A stretch of 64,000 nucleotides of DNA, from the NCBI RefSeq assembly GCF_022012335.1, contig NZ_JAKLTO010000008.1, positions 41,157-105,156 on the forward strand, read 5' to 3'. This DNA is from Flavobacterium sp. SM15 (GTDB lineage Bacteria; Bacteroidota; Bacteroidia; Flavobacteriales; Flavobacteriaceae). Both the position numbers and the translations under genes were made by a program. The notes under the pieces were generated by a model that was not told where the DNA came from, searched no databases, and saw nothing but the letters and a program-made list of their open reading frames with translations. Positions 49,892 through 58,991 of this stretch are shown one piece after another (the first letter of the stretch is position 1; every line of letters begins with the position of its first letter).

Positions 49892-51580
49892 CTAGCGGGC
49901 ATATTTACGCTTTCTTAAGAAGGTAAACAGGAATCCGAAAATTGCTAAAATAACTATTGGTAATCCGACAGTTACAATTTGTGTGAAGGTATAACTCTCG
50001 TGTACTTTTTCTTTGTCTAATAACGGAAGGTCTACATCTTTACTTCTAATGTTAATAAGTCCGTTGTCGTCTAAAAGGTAATTCACACAGTTAAGCAAAA
50101 ATTCTTTGTTTCCGAACAAGGTATTTGTCCATTTATCGTACCCTAATTCTAAAGGCTGATAAGCTTGATCCAATTGGTTTTTAATTAAATCACCATCAGA
50201 AATAACAATCATTTTGTTGTTTTTTCCTTCCGGTTTGAACGTCGTGTCTTTAAACGGAAGCACACGGTTTTCATACATCGAATGGAATTTACCTTCCAAT
50301 AAAACAGACATTGGAAGACGTCCGCCGTCAGGATAATCTTTAGGTCCGGTTTCTTCAGTAACCATTTCAAGGCTTACCTGAGTTGGTGTTCCAACCGCTT
50401 TTGAATACTGCGAAGATTCCATTAACACGGTTTTCTTGATATCGTTTTTAAGCAGTTCAATTGGGCTTGCAAATTCAAATTTTACCCCTTCAATGTTCTT
50501 AACAATAGGATGTTGCGATTGCGGATACACAAAAGGCGAATACTTCCAGAAATACTGCTCGTATTGCGTTTGGCTTCCCGGTTCACCCGTTGCTAATTTA
50601 ATTGGCGTTGCCTGTTCATCTTTTACCAATAAAGGATTGATACGAACGCCATATTTGAAGAACATATCCGTTAAATTCAAATCTTTCGGATAGGCTAAAA
50701 TTGCACCGGATTCGTTGTACAAACTGTCCATTTCTGCCTGAACTTCATCCACTAACCAAAGTGTTTTTCCACCGTTAACAATGAACTGATCCAGTACTTC
50801 TTTCTCTTCTTCGGTAAAACGTTTTGAGGGTTTAGCAATGATCGCCAAATCATATTTTTTAAGCGCGGCCAAAGAAGCTTGCGGGCTTTTAGCAACAGAA
50901 TCTAAAGTGAAAGGCCCGATGTAATAACTCTCACGTACTGTTTTAAGGAAATCGGCAATTTGAAGGTCGTGCAATTCACCAATTCCTTTGATAATGGCGA
51001 TTTTCTTCTGTTTTTCTTTAACTATTTTGTTGAACGCATCGGCAAAAGCATATTCCAAATGCTGAACGGAACTTACTACTTTTTCCTCCGTAGAAGCACC
51101 CATCATGTTTTTAAGCAATTGAACTTTAGTGACTTTGTCTTTGTAAGTAGCCACAGCCCAAGGGAAAACCACTTCCTGAGATTGTTTACCTTTATCGTCA
51201 ACAGTGATGCTTACGGGAGTTAATCCGCGTTGGTACAGCATTTTCATGTTGGCATCACGCTCTTCTTCTTTTTGTAACGGATTGACAAACTGAAAGATAA
51301 TGTTGGAATTGTACGCCTTGAATTCCTCTAACGTTTGACGGGTTTCGCTTTGTAAACGCTTGAATTCTCCCGGAAATTGTCCTTCCAAATACACATCGAT
51401 GTACAAAGGACTATCGATTTGTTTGATTAAATTTAATGACGTTTCGGATAAGGTATAACGTTTATCAGCCGTTAAATCGAATCGTTTGAAAAAGTAATTT
51501 CCTGCAACATTCAGGATAATCAACCCAGCAATAAGTAAGCCTAATTGCTTTAATCCTTGTTTTTTAGCTTCTTTCATCAT
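49892..51580 (-). CDS. gldG: gliding motility ABC transporter substrate-binding-like protein GldG
   Basis: The 562-residue protein has an N-terminal transmembrane helix (about 12-32) and a large periplasmic region with FKRLQSETRQTLEEF and IKGIGELHDLQIADFL. A C-terminal transmembrane helix (about 535-555) ends FTFLRKRKYAR. It matches GldG, which with GldA and GldF forms an ABC transporter required for gliding in Flavobacterium johnsoniae. The chosen start overlaps the gldF stop (TAATG); an ATG at 51586 is also possible. Confidence 0.9.
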   Translation of the reverse strand: MMKEAKKQGLKQLGLLIAGLIILNVAGNYFFKRFDLTADKRYTLSETSLNLIKQIDSPLYIDVYLEGQFPGEFKRLQSETRQTLEEFKAYNSNIIFQFVNPLQKEEERDANMKMLYQRGLTPVSITVDDKGKQSQEVVFPWAVATYKDKVTKVQLLKNMMGASTEEKVVSSVQHLEYAFADAFNKIVKEKQKKIAIIKGIGELHDLQIADFLKTVRESYYIGPFTLDSVAKSPQASLAALKKYDLAIIAKPSKRFTEEEKEVLDQFIVNGGKTLWLVDEVQAEMDSLYNESGAILAYPKDLNLTDMFFKYGVRINPLLVKDEQATPIKLATGEPGSQTQYEQYFWKYSPFVYPQSQHPIVKNIEGVKFEFASPIELLKNDIKKTVLMESSQYSKAVGTPTQVSLEMVTEETGPKDYPDGGRLPMSVLLEGKFHSMYENRVLPFKDTTFKPEGKNNKMIVISDGDLIKNQLDQAYQPLELGYDKWTNTLFGNKEFLLNCVNYLLDDNGLINIRSKDVDLPLLDKEKVHESYTFTQIVTVGLPIVILAIFGFLFTFLRKRKYAR

Positions 51581-52305
51581 TACCATTTCAAAGATTTAAG
51601 TTGATAAACCGTTCCTGCTAAAAATGCGATGGTAACGCTAACGAAATATAAAATGTCTCGGGTGTCTAAAACTCCGCGGCTCATACTTTTAAAATGGTAT
51701 TCAAAACCGAAGCTTGCAAACAAATCGCCAAAACTTCCTAAATAGGTTGAAACGCCTTCAAATCCGTAGAAGAAAAGAAAACACAAGAATACAGCAATAA
51801 TAAAAGCCACAATCTGATTGTCAGAAAGGGTAGAAGTAAAAATCCCAATTGCAGAATAAGCGCCAATTAAGAACAACAACCCAAAATAAGATCCCATGGT
51901 ACTTCCCATATCCAAATTTCCGGAAGGATTTCCTAAATCAGAAATTACAAAAACATAAATCAATGTTGGAATGATCGCAATTACAATCAAAAGTAACGCA
52001 CCTAAAAATTTACCGTTTACAATTTCCCAAGTGCTTAAGGGTTTGGTAAGCATGAGTTCGATGGTTCCTTGTTTTTTCTCGTCGGAGAAACTGCGCATGG
52101 TCACGGCAGGAATCAGGAAGATTAAAATCCAAGGCGCTAAAGTGAAAAACGGGCTCAAATCGGCAAAACCGCTTTTTAAAATGTTGAACTCTCCTTCAAA
52201 AACCCAAAGGAACAAGCCGTTGAGCAAAAGAAAAATAGCGATAACCAAATACCCGATCGGCGAACCGAAAAACGATTTGATTTCTCTTAATAATAATGCT
52301 TTCAT
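51580..52305 (-). CDS. gldF: gliding motility ABC transporter permease GldF
   Basis: The 241-residue protein has about six hydrophobic helices and the ABC-2 permease signature LLREIKSFFGSPIGYLVIAIF at the start, with MRSFSDEKKQGTIELMLTKPLSTWEIVNGKF in the first cytoplasmic loop. It is the membrane partner of GldG, whose gene follows with overlapping stop/start. The ATPase partner GldA is not in this window. Confidence 0.92.
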   Translation of the reverse strand: MKALLLREIKSFFGSPIGYLVIAIFLLLNGLFLWVFEGEFNILKSGFADLSPFFTLAPWILIFLIPAVTMRSFSDEKKQGTIELMLTKPLSTWEIVNGKFLGALLLIVIAIIPTLIYVFVISDLGNPSGNLDMGSTMGSYFGLLFLIGAYSAIGIFTSTLSDNQIVAFIIAVFLCFLFFYGFEGVSTYLGSFGDLFASFGFEYHFKSMSRGVLDTRDILYFVSVTIAFLAGTVYQLKSLKW

Positions 52306-52321
52306 TTATTCTGTTTCGTAA

Positions 52322-52618
52322 TTATTCTAAAGTTGCTAATTTATCTACGCTCCAAGCTTCCGGTTTGTCGTTGAAAAGCTTTTTGGTAAACGTCCAAACA
52401 TCGTAAAACAGTTCTGAATTGCGGTAGTTTTCCAAATCCTGCTCGGTTTCCCAATAGCTGTACGTGAAAAAAATACACGGATTGTTTTTGTCCTGATACA
52501 ATTCTAAGAAACGGTTTCCGGGCGCATTTCGTATTTTCTCTTTCATTTGTTCGAAATTTTCTAGAAAGGCCGGTATATTTTCCTGATGAAAACTCAGTTT
52601 TACAATGCGTACAAACAT
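52322..52618 (-). CDS. putative quinol monooxygenase (ABM domain)
   Basis: The 98-residue protein is a single ferredoxin-like antibiotic biosynthesis monooxygenase (ABM) domain: VRIVKLSFHQENIPAFLENF, then FLELYQDKNNPCIFFTYSYW. Relatives include YgiN-type quinol monooxygenases, but the substrate is unknown. It lies 16 bases upstream of gldF and 19 bases after the SAM hydrolase on the same strand, so the group may be cotranscribed. Confidence 0.82.
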   Translation of the reverse strand: MFVRIVKLSFHQENIPAFLENFEQMKEKIRNAPGNRFLELYQDKNNPCIFFTYSYWETEQDLENYRNSELFYDVWTFTKKLFNDKPEAWSVDKLATLE

Positions 52619-52637
52619 ACTATATTTTTGTTGATTT

Positions 52638-53465
52638 TTAAATGAATTGAATGGTAACTAAATCCCTGAATTTAAGTCCTAATAAAGACGTTGCCGAGCC
52701 AACTGTGGACGGATTGCTTTTATAGATAGCAATTTCCAGAAAATCAGCTTCGTTGAAGAGTGCCAAGCGTTCGCCTTCGTAATCTTTCAAGGTGAATTTT
52801 TCGGAGACTTTAAAATCAGAATAACTGTTGTGAATGCTTTTTATGGTTTTAGTTCCGAACCGTACTTCAAAAGAGCGTCCTTTTCCTATCTCGGCAATGA
52901 ACTTTTTAGAAATATTGGTTACGCAATTTCCGAAATGATCAATATAGACAACGTATCCTTTAATTGAACCCGAATCGGAAGTAGCGGTGGCCTGTAATTC
53001 GCTCATCGCTTTAATCTGAGAAATCTCTTTTCCTATAACACTCAAGGTTCCGCCTTTTGCCAGATGACAAGCTACTTTTACAAAAACATCCATATCGGAA
53101 GAACCTTCTGGTAATCGATCATGTATGTTGATTTCCACAATTTGCTGCGGAACGATTTTCTGGGTAAGGATGCTCAGGATTCCGTTGTCGGCACAAATGA
53201 AATAATGATCATTCCACTGCATGGCGATGTGTTTGTTCTCAAAAGTACGTTCCGAATCTACACCAATTAAGTGTACAGAGCCTTTCGGAAAGCTGTTGTA
53301 AGCTGCATTGATAATGTAACTTGCCTGGGAAATATTAAACAGGTCGATATCGTGTGAAATGTCAATAATCTGTGCCTGAGGATGTTCTGTAATAATTTTG
53401 CCTTTCAGCGCGCCCACAAAGTGGTCTTTCAAGCCAAAATCGGTAGTTAGCGTAATTATTGACAT
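52638..53465 (-). CDS. SAM hydroxide adenosyltransferase (DUF62)
   Basis: The 275-residue protein begins MSIITLTTDFGLKDHFVGALKG and has IDISHDIDLFNISQASYII and a GxGxS-like C-terminal half, matching the SAM hydrolase/chlorinase-fluorinase (DUF62) superfamily. Most bacterial members split SAM into adenosine and methionine using hydroxide; halogenation is restricted to a few actinomycetes. ATG 53465 is chosen over the doublet ATG at 53468. It is divergent from phoH. Confidence 0.88.
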   Translation of the reverse strand: MSIITLTTDFGLKDHFVGALKGKIITEHPQAQIIDISHDIDLFNISQASYIINAAYNSFPKGSVHLIGVDSERTFENKHIAMQWNDHYFICADNGILSILTQKIVPQQIVEINIHDRLPEGSSDMDVFVKVACHLAKGGTLSVIGKEISQIKAMSELQATATSDSGSIKGYVVYIDHFGNCVTNISKKFIAEIGKGRSFEVRFGTKTIKSIHNSYSDFKVSEKFTLKDYEGERLALFNEADFLEIAIYKSNPSTVGSATSLLGLKFRDLVTIQFI

Positions 53466-53562
53466 CATTTTGTTTATAACTATTACAGAAAGATTTTCTA
53501 AAATTTAGTAGATTTGAGATAATGCAAAGCTAACTTATTTTTTAATTAAATCCTTGTTGCTT

Positions 53563-54513
53563 TTGAACGAAAGAACCATTGAATTGACCGACATTACCCC
53601 TAAAGATTTTTGGGGTACGCAAGATGCTCATTTAGAGCTAATTAAAAAATTATACCCAAAATTAAAAATTGTGGCCCGAGGCACGTTGGTGAAAGCCTAC
53701 GGGGAGAAGGAAATTTTGGATGAGTTTGAAGTTCGCTTCAATCGCCTAATGACTCATTTCACACGTTTTAATTCCATTGACGACAATGTAATTGAGCGTA
53801 TTGTTCAAACTAACAGTCAGGACGAGCAAAGAATGCCTGACCACGATAAAATTTTAGTGCACGGAATTGGAGGAAAGCTCATCAAGGCGATGACTCCAAA
53901 CCAACAAAAACTGGTAGATTACGTGCAGAAAAACGATATGGTTTTTGCCGTAGGGCCAGCAGGAACCGGTAAAACCTATACAGGCGTTGCTTTAGCGGTT
54001 AAAGCTTTAAAAGAGAAACAGGTAAAACGAATCATTTTAACCCGTCCGGCAGTGGAAGCAGGAGAGAACTTAGGTTTTCTTCCGGGTGATATGAAAGAAA
54101 AACTGGATCCGTACATGCAGCCGTTGTATGATGCGTTGCGTGATATGTTGCCACCACAAACATTGGAAGATTATATCTTAAAAGGTATTATTCAGATTGC
54201 ACCGTTGGCTTTCATGAGAGGACGTACACTAGATAATGCTTTCGTAATTTTGGATGAGGCTCAAAACACAACGCACTCACAAATGAAAATGTTTTTAACC
54301 CGTATGGGGAAAAACGCTAAATTCATCATTACTGGAGATCCTGGGCAGGTGGATTTACCGAGAAGAACCATTTCAGGATTGAAAGAAGCGTTGCTGGTTT
54401 TGAAAGACGTAGACGGAATCGGTATTATTTATCTAGACGATAAAGACATTGTGCGCCACCGTTTAGTTAAGAAAATCATTGATGCTTATAAGAGTATTGA
54501 AAATCACGACTAA
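53563..54513 (+). CDS. phoH: PhoH-family ATPase/RNase-like protein
   Basis: The 316-residue protein has a PhoH domain: VFAVGPAGTGKTYTGVALAV (Walker A), RPAVEAGENLGFLPGD, VILDEAQNTT (Walker B) and ITGDPGQVDLP. PhoH proteins are cytoplasmic ATPases linked to RNA metabolism. No ATG is present at the right place; a TTG at 53563 begins NERTIELTDI, and TTGs at 53554 and 53557 are alternatives. A -7 box TAGATTTG lies at 53509-53516. It is divergent from the SAM hydrolase gene. Confidence 0.92.
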   Translation: MNERTIELTDITPKDFWGTQDAHLELIKKLYPKLKIVARGTLVKAYGEKEILDEFEVRFNRLMTHFTRFNSIDDNVIERIVQTNSQDEQRMPDHDKILVHGIGGKLIKAMTPNQQKLVDYVQKNDMVFAVGPAGTGKTYTGVALAVKALKEKQVKRIILTRPAVEAGENLGFLPGDMKEKLDPYMQPLYDALRDMLPPQTLEDYILKGIIQIAPLAFMRGRTLDNAFVILDEAQNTTHSQMKMFLTRMGKNAKFIITGDPGQVDLPRRTISGLKEALLVLKDVDGIGIIYLDDKDIVRHRLVKKIIDAYKSIENHD

Positions 54514-54559
54514 AAGTGATCTGTGGAAATTCTGTAATAATTAAAAAAAATCCTATAAT

Positions 54560-54608
54560 CCTTTATTGGTTAATAAGCAGGTACTTTGTATTGTTAACCA
54601 ATAAAAGG
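54560..54608. promoter_or_regulatory. long inverted repeat before the outer-membrane protein gene
   Basis: CCTTTATTGGTTAA (54560-54573) and TTAACCAATAAAAGG (54594-54608) are inverted copies with one extra A in the second. They enclose 20 bases that include TACTTTG, and the second arm ends 5 bases before the ATG at 54614. It may be a regulator's site or an mRNA hairpin that hides the start codon region. Confidence 0.6.
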
Positions 54609-54613
54609 ATGTT

Positions 54614-55132
54614 ATGAAAAAGTTATTTTTAATTTTCGGAATTGGGTTATTGTCGTTAAATACCATCAATGCTCAGGAAAATGAAGCAGAAATCACGCCT
54701 AGTAATTCATGGTTTAAAGCAGGGATTACAGCAGGTGTTCCTGTGGGAGATGCCAGCGATGTCTCGTCGTTTAATTTAGGACTTGATTTGCGAGGGCAGC
54801 ACATGGTTACCCGTAATATCGGGATTGGGATTGCTTCAGGGTACAATCATTATTTCGCCAAAGATGATTTTGAAGATTTTGGCATGATTCCATTAGCAGG
54901 ACATATCCGTTACTATTTTATGCCAAAAGGATTGTTTTTTGGTACCGATGTGGGGTATGGTTTTTTAACCAATGTAGACAATAATAAGGGAGGGTTGTAT
55001 CTGAATCCGCAAATAGGTTATCATAATTACGATTGGAATATTTATGGGTATTACCAGAATACCTTTACCGAGAATAATTTTAATCTGCAGAGTGTCGGTT
55101 TAGGAGTAACCTATAACATCAGGTTTAAATAA
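54614..55132 (+). CDS. outer-membrane beta-barrel protein (OmpW/OprF-like)
   Basis: The 172-residue protein has a signal peptide (ending LNTINAQ) and alternating strands with periodic aromatic residues and a C-terminal aromatic-ended strand (LGVTYNIRFK). It has the look of small Bacteroidota porin-like barrels (GDASDVSSFNLGLDLRGQH, GLFFGTDVGYGF). No substrate can be given. It is preceded by a striking inverted repeat. Confidence 0.8.
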   Translation: MKKLFLIFGIGLLSLNTINAQENEAEITPSNSWFKAGITAGVPVGDASDVSSFNLGLDLRGQHMVTRNIGIGIASGYNHYFAKDDFEDFGMIPLAGHIRYYFMPKGLFFGTDVGYGFLTNVDNNKGGLYLNPQIGYHNYDWNIYGYYQNTFTENNFNLQSVGLGVTYNIRFK

Positions 55133-55147
55133 TTAAGATTTAGATAA

Positions 55148-55176
55148 AAAGGAGAAAATTAGTTTTCTCCTTTTTT
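55148..55176 (+). terminator. intrinsic terminator after the barrel protein
   Basis: AAAGGAGAAAA-TTAG-TTTTCTCCTTT is a perfect stem followed by T. It ends the barrel protein's transcript directly before the purC promoter; its T run contains the purC -33 TTG. Confidence 0.88.
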
Positions 55177-55205
55177 GTTTAGCAATTGTAAACGGATTAC
55201 TTTTG
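55175..55205 (+). promoter_or_regulatory. purC promoter
   Basis: TTG (55175-55177), 20 bases, then TACTTTTG (55198-55205) give a perfect Bacteroidota promoter. Transcription should begin near 55212, about 20 bases before the purC ATG. Confidence 0.75.
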
Positions 55206-55232
55206 CAGCACAAAAACAACAACACAACACAA

Positions 55233-56180
55233 ATGAATACTATCACAACGACCAATTTTAACTTTCCGGGTCAAAAATCCGTATATCGCGGTAAAGTAAG
55301 AGAAGTTTATAACATAAACGATGAGCTTTTGGTAATGGTGGCTACAGACCGCCTTTCTGCATTTGATGTGGTTATGCCAAAGGGAATTCCTTACAAAGGA
55401 CAAATCTTAAATCAGATTGCAACGAAATTCATGCAATTAACTCAGGACATCGTTCCAAACTGGTTGATTGCAACTCCGGATCCAAACGTAGCCGTTGGTC
55501 ATTTGTGTGATCCTTTTAAAGTAGAAATGGTTATTCGCGGGTATTTGTCTGGTCATGCGGCTCGTGAGTATGCTGCTGGAAAGAGAATGTTATGTGGTGT
55601 AGCTTTACCGGAAGGATTGAAAGAAAACGATAAATTTCCAACTCCTATTATTACGCCTTCAACCAAAGCAGATAATGGTGAGCACGACGAAGATATTTCA
55701 AGAGAAGACATTTTAGCCAAAGGAATTGTTTCCGAAGAAGATTATATCGTTTTAGAACAGTATACAAGAGCATTATTCCAAAGAGGAACTGAAATTGCAG
55801 CTTCACGTGGATTGATTTTAGTGGATACAAAATACGAGTTCGGAAAAACCAAAGACGGGAAAATCGTTTTGATTGACGAAATCCACACTCCGGATTCTTC
55901 CCGTTACTTTTATGCCGAAGGTTATCAGGAAAGACAGGACAAAAACGAAGCGCAAAAACAATTATCGAAAGAGTTTGTGCGCCAATGGTTAATTGCTAAC
56001 GGTTTCCAAGGAAAAGAAGGACAGCAAATCCCAGAGATGACCGATGAGTACATTGCAACAGTTTCTGAAAGGTACATCGAATTGTTCGAGAATATTTTAG
56101 GAGAAGAATTTGTGAAAGCCGATATTTCAAATATTAACGAACGTATTGAAAAAAACGTTTTGACTTTTTTGAATAAATAA
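55233..56180 (+). CDS. purC: SAICAR synthetase
   Basis: From ATG 55233 the product has 315 residues. [29 protein letters not shown] and [10 protein letters not shown] with [13 protein letters not shown] are PurC signatures. It converts CAIR and aspartate to SAICAR in purine synthesis. The frame extends to a TTG at 55203 inside the promoter, which is rejected. Confidence 0.95.
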   Translation: MNTITTTNFNFPGQKSVYRGKVREVYNINDELLVMVATDRLSAFDVVMPKGIPYKGQILNQIATKFMQLTQDIVPNWLIATPDPNVAVGHLCDPFKVEMVIRGYLSGHAAREYAAGKRMLCGVALPEGLKENDKFPTPIITPSTKADNGEHDEDISREDILAKGIVSEEDYIVLEQYTRALFQRGTEIAASRGLILVDTKYEFGKTKDGKIVLIDEIHTPDSSRYFYAEGYQERQDKNEAQKQLSKEFVRQWLIANGFQGKEGQQIPEMTDEYIATVSERYIELFENILGEEFVKADISNINERIEKNVLTFLNK

Positions 56181-56205
56181 GATAATCCAATCTTAAACTT
56201 ATACT

Positions 56206-56229
56206 AACCACGCTTTGCGTGGTTTTTTT
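56206..56229 (+). terminator. purC terminator
   Basis: AACCACGC-TTT-GCGTGGTT, followed by six T, lies 25 bases beyond purC. The rest of the gap to 56455 holds no recognised gene or repeat. Confidence 0.88.
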
Positions 56230-56455
56230 GTTCTTTGCGGTGTCATTAAAGAAAAGTTAAAAGCATCGACGATCTGTATTGAAATATCGATTATCAGTAA
56301 AGGGTTGTTAAATTTTTGTTATAATGGAATTTTCACAGTAACGATTTTATTTTTCCAGCGTCTATTCAATAAATCAATTATGATCCGATGGCGTGACAAA
56401 TTATTTGGAGTGCAGCTGAAAAAAATTAAATCATCAATCAAAATCATCAATCATC

Positions 56456-56968
56456 ATGAAATCATCAATCACTTATTTAGGAATCGCTTTAGTGGCTTTT
56501 ACAAGTTTCGCTTCGGCTTTAAATTGTCAGCAATCATTCATCAAAGAAGAAATCCGCTCGACAGAAGTACAATCTTCAAACGAAATTGGAGTAGTAAAAT
56601 CAAACGAAAATCATTCTTTAGTAAAAAAATGTGGTCACGGAGGAAGAAAAATGACCGTTGAAAATGCACAAGGAATCGATTTTCAGCCTTATGAAAAAAC
56701 CATTGAGGAAGTTATTGCCGAAAATAACCAGATAACAGAAAATGCTGTTTTAGAAGAAGTTAATTCTACATATAATAATCAGCAAACTGTAAAGTCTATT
56801 TCTGAAGCCGATCAGATCATTAACAACATCAATTCAATGAAAGGCTGCGCTTTTCTAAGTGAAAGAACCATGGAAGAAATTATCTTAGAGAACAATAAAA
56901 TAATCGAAAATACTATTGTTAAGGATGCTTTCTTTCCGAAAATGGGAAAAAGCGAAAATCAATTTTAA
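56456..56968 (+). CDS. secreted hypothetical protein (170 aa)
   Basis: The 170-residue protein has a signal-like N-terminus (MKSSITYLGIALVAFTSFASALN) and an acidic, helical mature region. That region has two similar segments near residues 80 and 140: KTIEEVIAENNQITENAV and RTMEEIILENNKIIENTI. These look like an internal duplication. The N-terminus resembles that of the ankyrin protein 60 bases downstream, and both genes have ATCATCA-rich 5' ends. No family was recognised. Confidence 0.72.
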   Translation: MKSSITYLGIALVAFTSFASALNCQQSFIKEEIRSTEVQSSNEIGVVKSNENHSLVKKCGHGGRKMTVENAQGIDFQPYEKTIEEVIAENNQITENAVLEEVNSTYNNQQTVKSISEADQIINNINSMKGCAFLSERTMEEIILENNKIIENTIVKDAFFPKMGKSENQF

Positions 56969-57031
56969 AAATCACTCATAAAAAATAATAATAAATTTTT
57001 TAATCATTAATCAAAAACAATCATCATCATC

Positions 57032-57418
57032 ATGAAAAAAACGATCAGTTTATTAGGTTTGGCTTTAGTAGCTGCTACAAATGTTGCTTTAGCTTCGAAT
57101 GTTGAAACATCAACTTCAAAAAATGTTGCAATTTATAACTATGATGTAACTCCACTTTGTGTTGCAATCAGTAAAGGAGATTTAACTACTGTTAAGAAAT
57201 TCATCGAATATGGAATGGATGTAAATGAAGCAACTAATGGATTGACTCCGTTAATGTATGCTGCTCGTTACAACCAACCGGAAATTGCAAAATTTTTGAT
57301 TGACCGAGGCGCAAAAGTTTGGGAAAAAGACAACAACGGTTACACTGCTTTACAACATGCAGAAGCTGGGAAAGCTACTCAAGTGGTAGAAATTCTGAAG
57401 CAATCTTCAAAAAAATAA
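57032..57418 (+). CDS. periplasmic ankyrin-repeat protein
   Basis: The 128-residue protein has a signal peptide (ending ATNVALA) and about three ankyrin repeats, the central one being NGLTPLMYAARYNQPEIAKFL with IDRGAKVWEKDNNGYTALQHA following. Ankyrin repeats bind proteins. It is 63 bases after the 170-aa secreted protein and is followed by a terminator, so the two form a probable operon. Confidence 0.85.
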   Translation: MKKTISLLGLALVAATNVALASNVETSTSKNVAIYNYDVTPLCVAISKGDLTTVKKFIEYGMDVNEATNGLTPLMYAARYNQPEIAKFLIDRGAKVWEKDNNGYTALQHAEAGKATQVVEILKQSSKK

Positions 57419-57447
57419 AAACAGTTTGAGTTATAGTTAGCAATAAA

Positions 57448-57471
57448 AAACCACGCAATAGCGTGGTTTTT
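57448..57471. terminator. intrinsic terminator
   Basis: AACCACGC-AATA-GCGTGGTT is a perfect stem with A and T runs on both sides, 30 bases after the ankyrin gene. The stem arms are identical to those of the purC terminator at 56206. Confidence 0.88.
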
Positions 57472-57527
57472 TTGGTTTAAATTAAGTAGGTTTTTAGTTG
57501 TGGTATTTAGTTAATCATTTATTTTTA

Positions 57528-58865
57528 TTAATTGATAATGATTGCATCAAAGTAAAATTGTCCCATCCAACATGCTGCCGAAGTGTCTCCCAAAGCATCT
57601 GTTCGTGTAATATTAAGTGTCATTGAAGATTGGGATTTTGACGCATAATTTATGGTAAAGGTATCCGGGTAGGAACTTGTGTTGTACGGAGCAAACATAA
57701 TTCCTGATGGATTAAAAGGTAATTGTGGCGAAAAATCGTAACGAACTTGTAATTTTTCAGGTTTTGCAGGAGCTAATAATACGGTGCTTCCACTTATAGA
57801 CGCTGTGGAACCAGCTGTTGTTTGTCTGGAAAGCACTGTCCAGGTAATTGTTGTACTTACCCCTTTTATAGTTCGTGTCACACTTCCAGTACTTCCAACA
57901 CTAATGGAACCACAAACAGGAATGTCTAAATCCTGAATAGAAACCAAATCCGGAATAGAAACGTTGCTGGCTGTTAATTGTTGCCAAGTTGCATTACCAT
58001 TGGCATCAGACACTAAAGCTTTGCCTAAGCCTTGGTTGCCATCAACAATTCTAAGTGCGGCTGGTGCAGCTGTTGCAATGTTTATATCGTCAACATAAGC
58101 AGCATCAGAACCTGAAATTCCTGAGACATCTTTACTGTATTCCCATCGTAATGTCCTTGAACCAGCAGCAAGCAAATAGGACTGTTGTGTCCAGCCAATA
58201 GTCCCAGACCATTGATTTTGCTGAACACCGTCAATGTAAAATTTCAAATAATCATAGTTGACTTCACTACTTACACTGTAATAAAAACTTAAAGTTGCAC
58301 CTCCTGCCGGAACGACAACCGTATGTGACATTTGTGTAGTTTGATTGTCACCTATAGCTCCTGATTTAGCAGCATAAGTTCCTCCATTTTTTACCGCACT
58401 TTGGGTTGCCCAGTTAGCACTTCCACCAGTTGTTAGTGGTGCGATGGAATTGGTCTCAAAATTTTGACTTAACAAACTTCCGGGTGCTCCGACATTTTCA
58501 ATGTGGAATTTGTTTGTTGGAGTTGTTGTTCCTACACCAACATTTCCTGTGTTGTTGTTGTAGATGTCGTTTCCAACTTTTGTCCAATGGTTGGTACCTC
58601 CGGCAAAAGGTGTCCATTTGGTTCCGTCCCAGTAATAATAGCCGATACCGGTTGCAGCGTTGGTGTTGTAAACCATCAAACTGGTTGCAGGGCTTGTAAC
58701 TGGTGCCGCAGCGTTTAGGTTAGGAATAGAGATTCGGGGGATCAATAAACCTTTGTCTGTAGCGGTTACATCAAGAATTGAACTGGAATTAGGGGTTGTA
58801 GTACCAATTCCAACTTGTGCTGATACAGAGAAAGGAAAAAGCAATAACAGTAATAACTTTTTCAT
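57528..58865 (-). CDS. secreted cell-surface protein with GIGTTTP-type repeats
   Basis: The 445-residue protein has a signal peptide (ending SVSAQ) followed by VGIGTTTPNSSSILDVTATDKGLLIPR, a typical N-terminus of Bacteroidota surface proteins that resemble phage tail fibres. A second GVGTTTPTNKFHIEN unit occurs near residue 115. A jelly-roll-like region (about 150-260) and a beta-rich C-terminus follow. No T9SS sorting domain is obvious. The role is unknown; adhesion is possible. Confidence 0.78.
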   Translation of the reverse strand: MKKLLLLLLFPFSVSAQVGIGTTTPNSSSILDVTATDKGLLIPRISIPNLNAAAPVTSPATSLMVYNTNAATGIGYYYWDGTKWTPFAGGTNHWTKVGNDIYNNNTGNVGVGTTTPTNKFHIENVGAPGSLLSQNFETNSIAPLTTGGSANWATQSAVKNGGTYAAKSGAIGDNQTTQMSHTVVVPAGGATLSFYYSVSSEVNYDYLKFYIDGVQQNQWSGTIGWTQQSYLLAAGSRTLRWEYSKDVSGISGSDAAYVDDINIATAAPAALRIVDGNQGLGKALVSDANGNATWQQLTASNVSIPDLVSIQDLDIPVCGSISVGSTGSVTRTIKGVSTTITWTVLSRQTTAGSTASISGSTVLLAPAKPEKLQVRYDFSPQLPFNPSGIMFAPYNTSSYPDTFTINYASKSQSSMTLNITRTDALGDTSAACWMGQFYFDAIIIN

Positions 58866-58991
58866 AACGCTTTGTTGTAGTTAGATTAACAAAGCAAAAA
58901 TTAGAAAAAGAAAACAGGCTAAAAAAAATGTGGGATATAGGGTGGGTTTTCAGGGATGAAAATTAAAAAAGAGATTATAAGTGTTTATTTT

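Noticed and set aside
52638..53465. Fluorinase or chlorinase activity for the DUF62 protein
   Set aside because: Halogenation is limited to specialised actinobacterial members. Without a biosynthetic cluster the SAM hydrolase function is far more likely.
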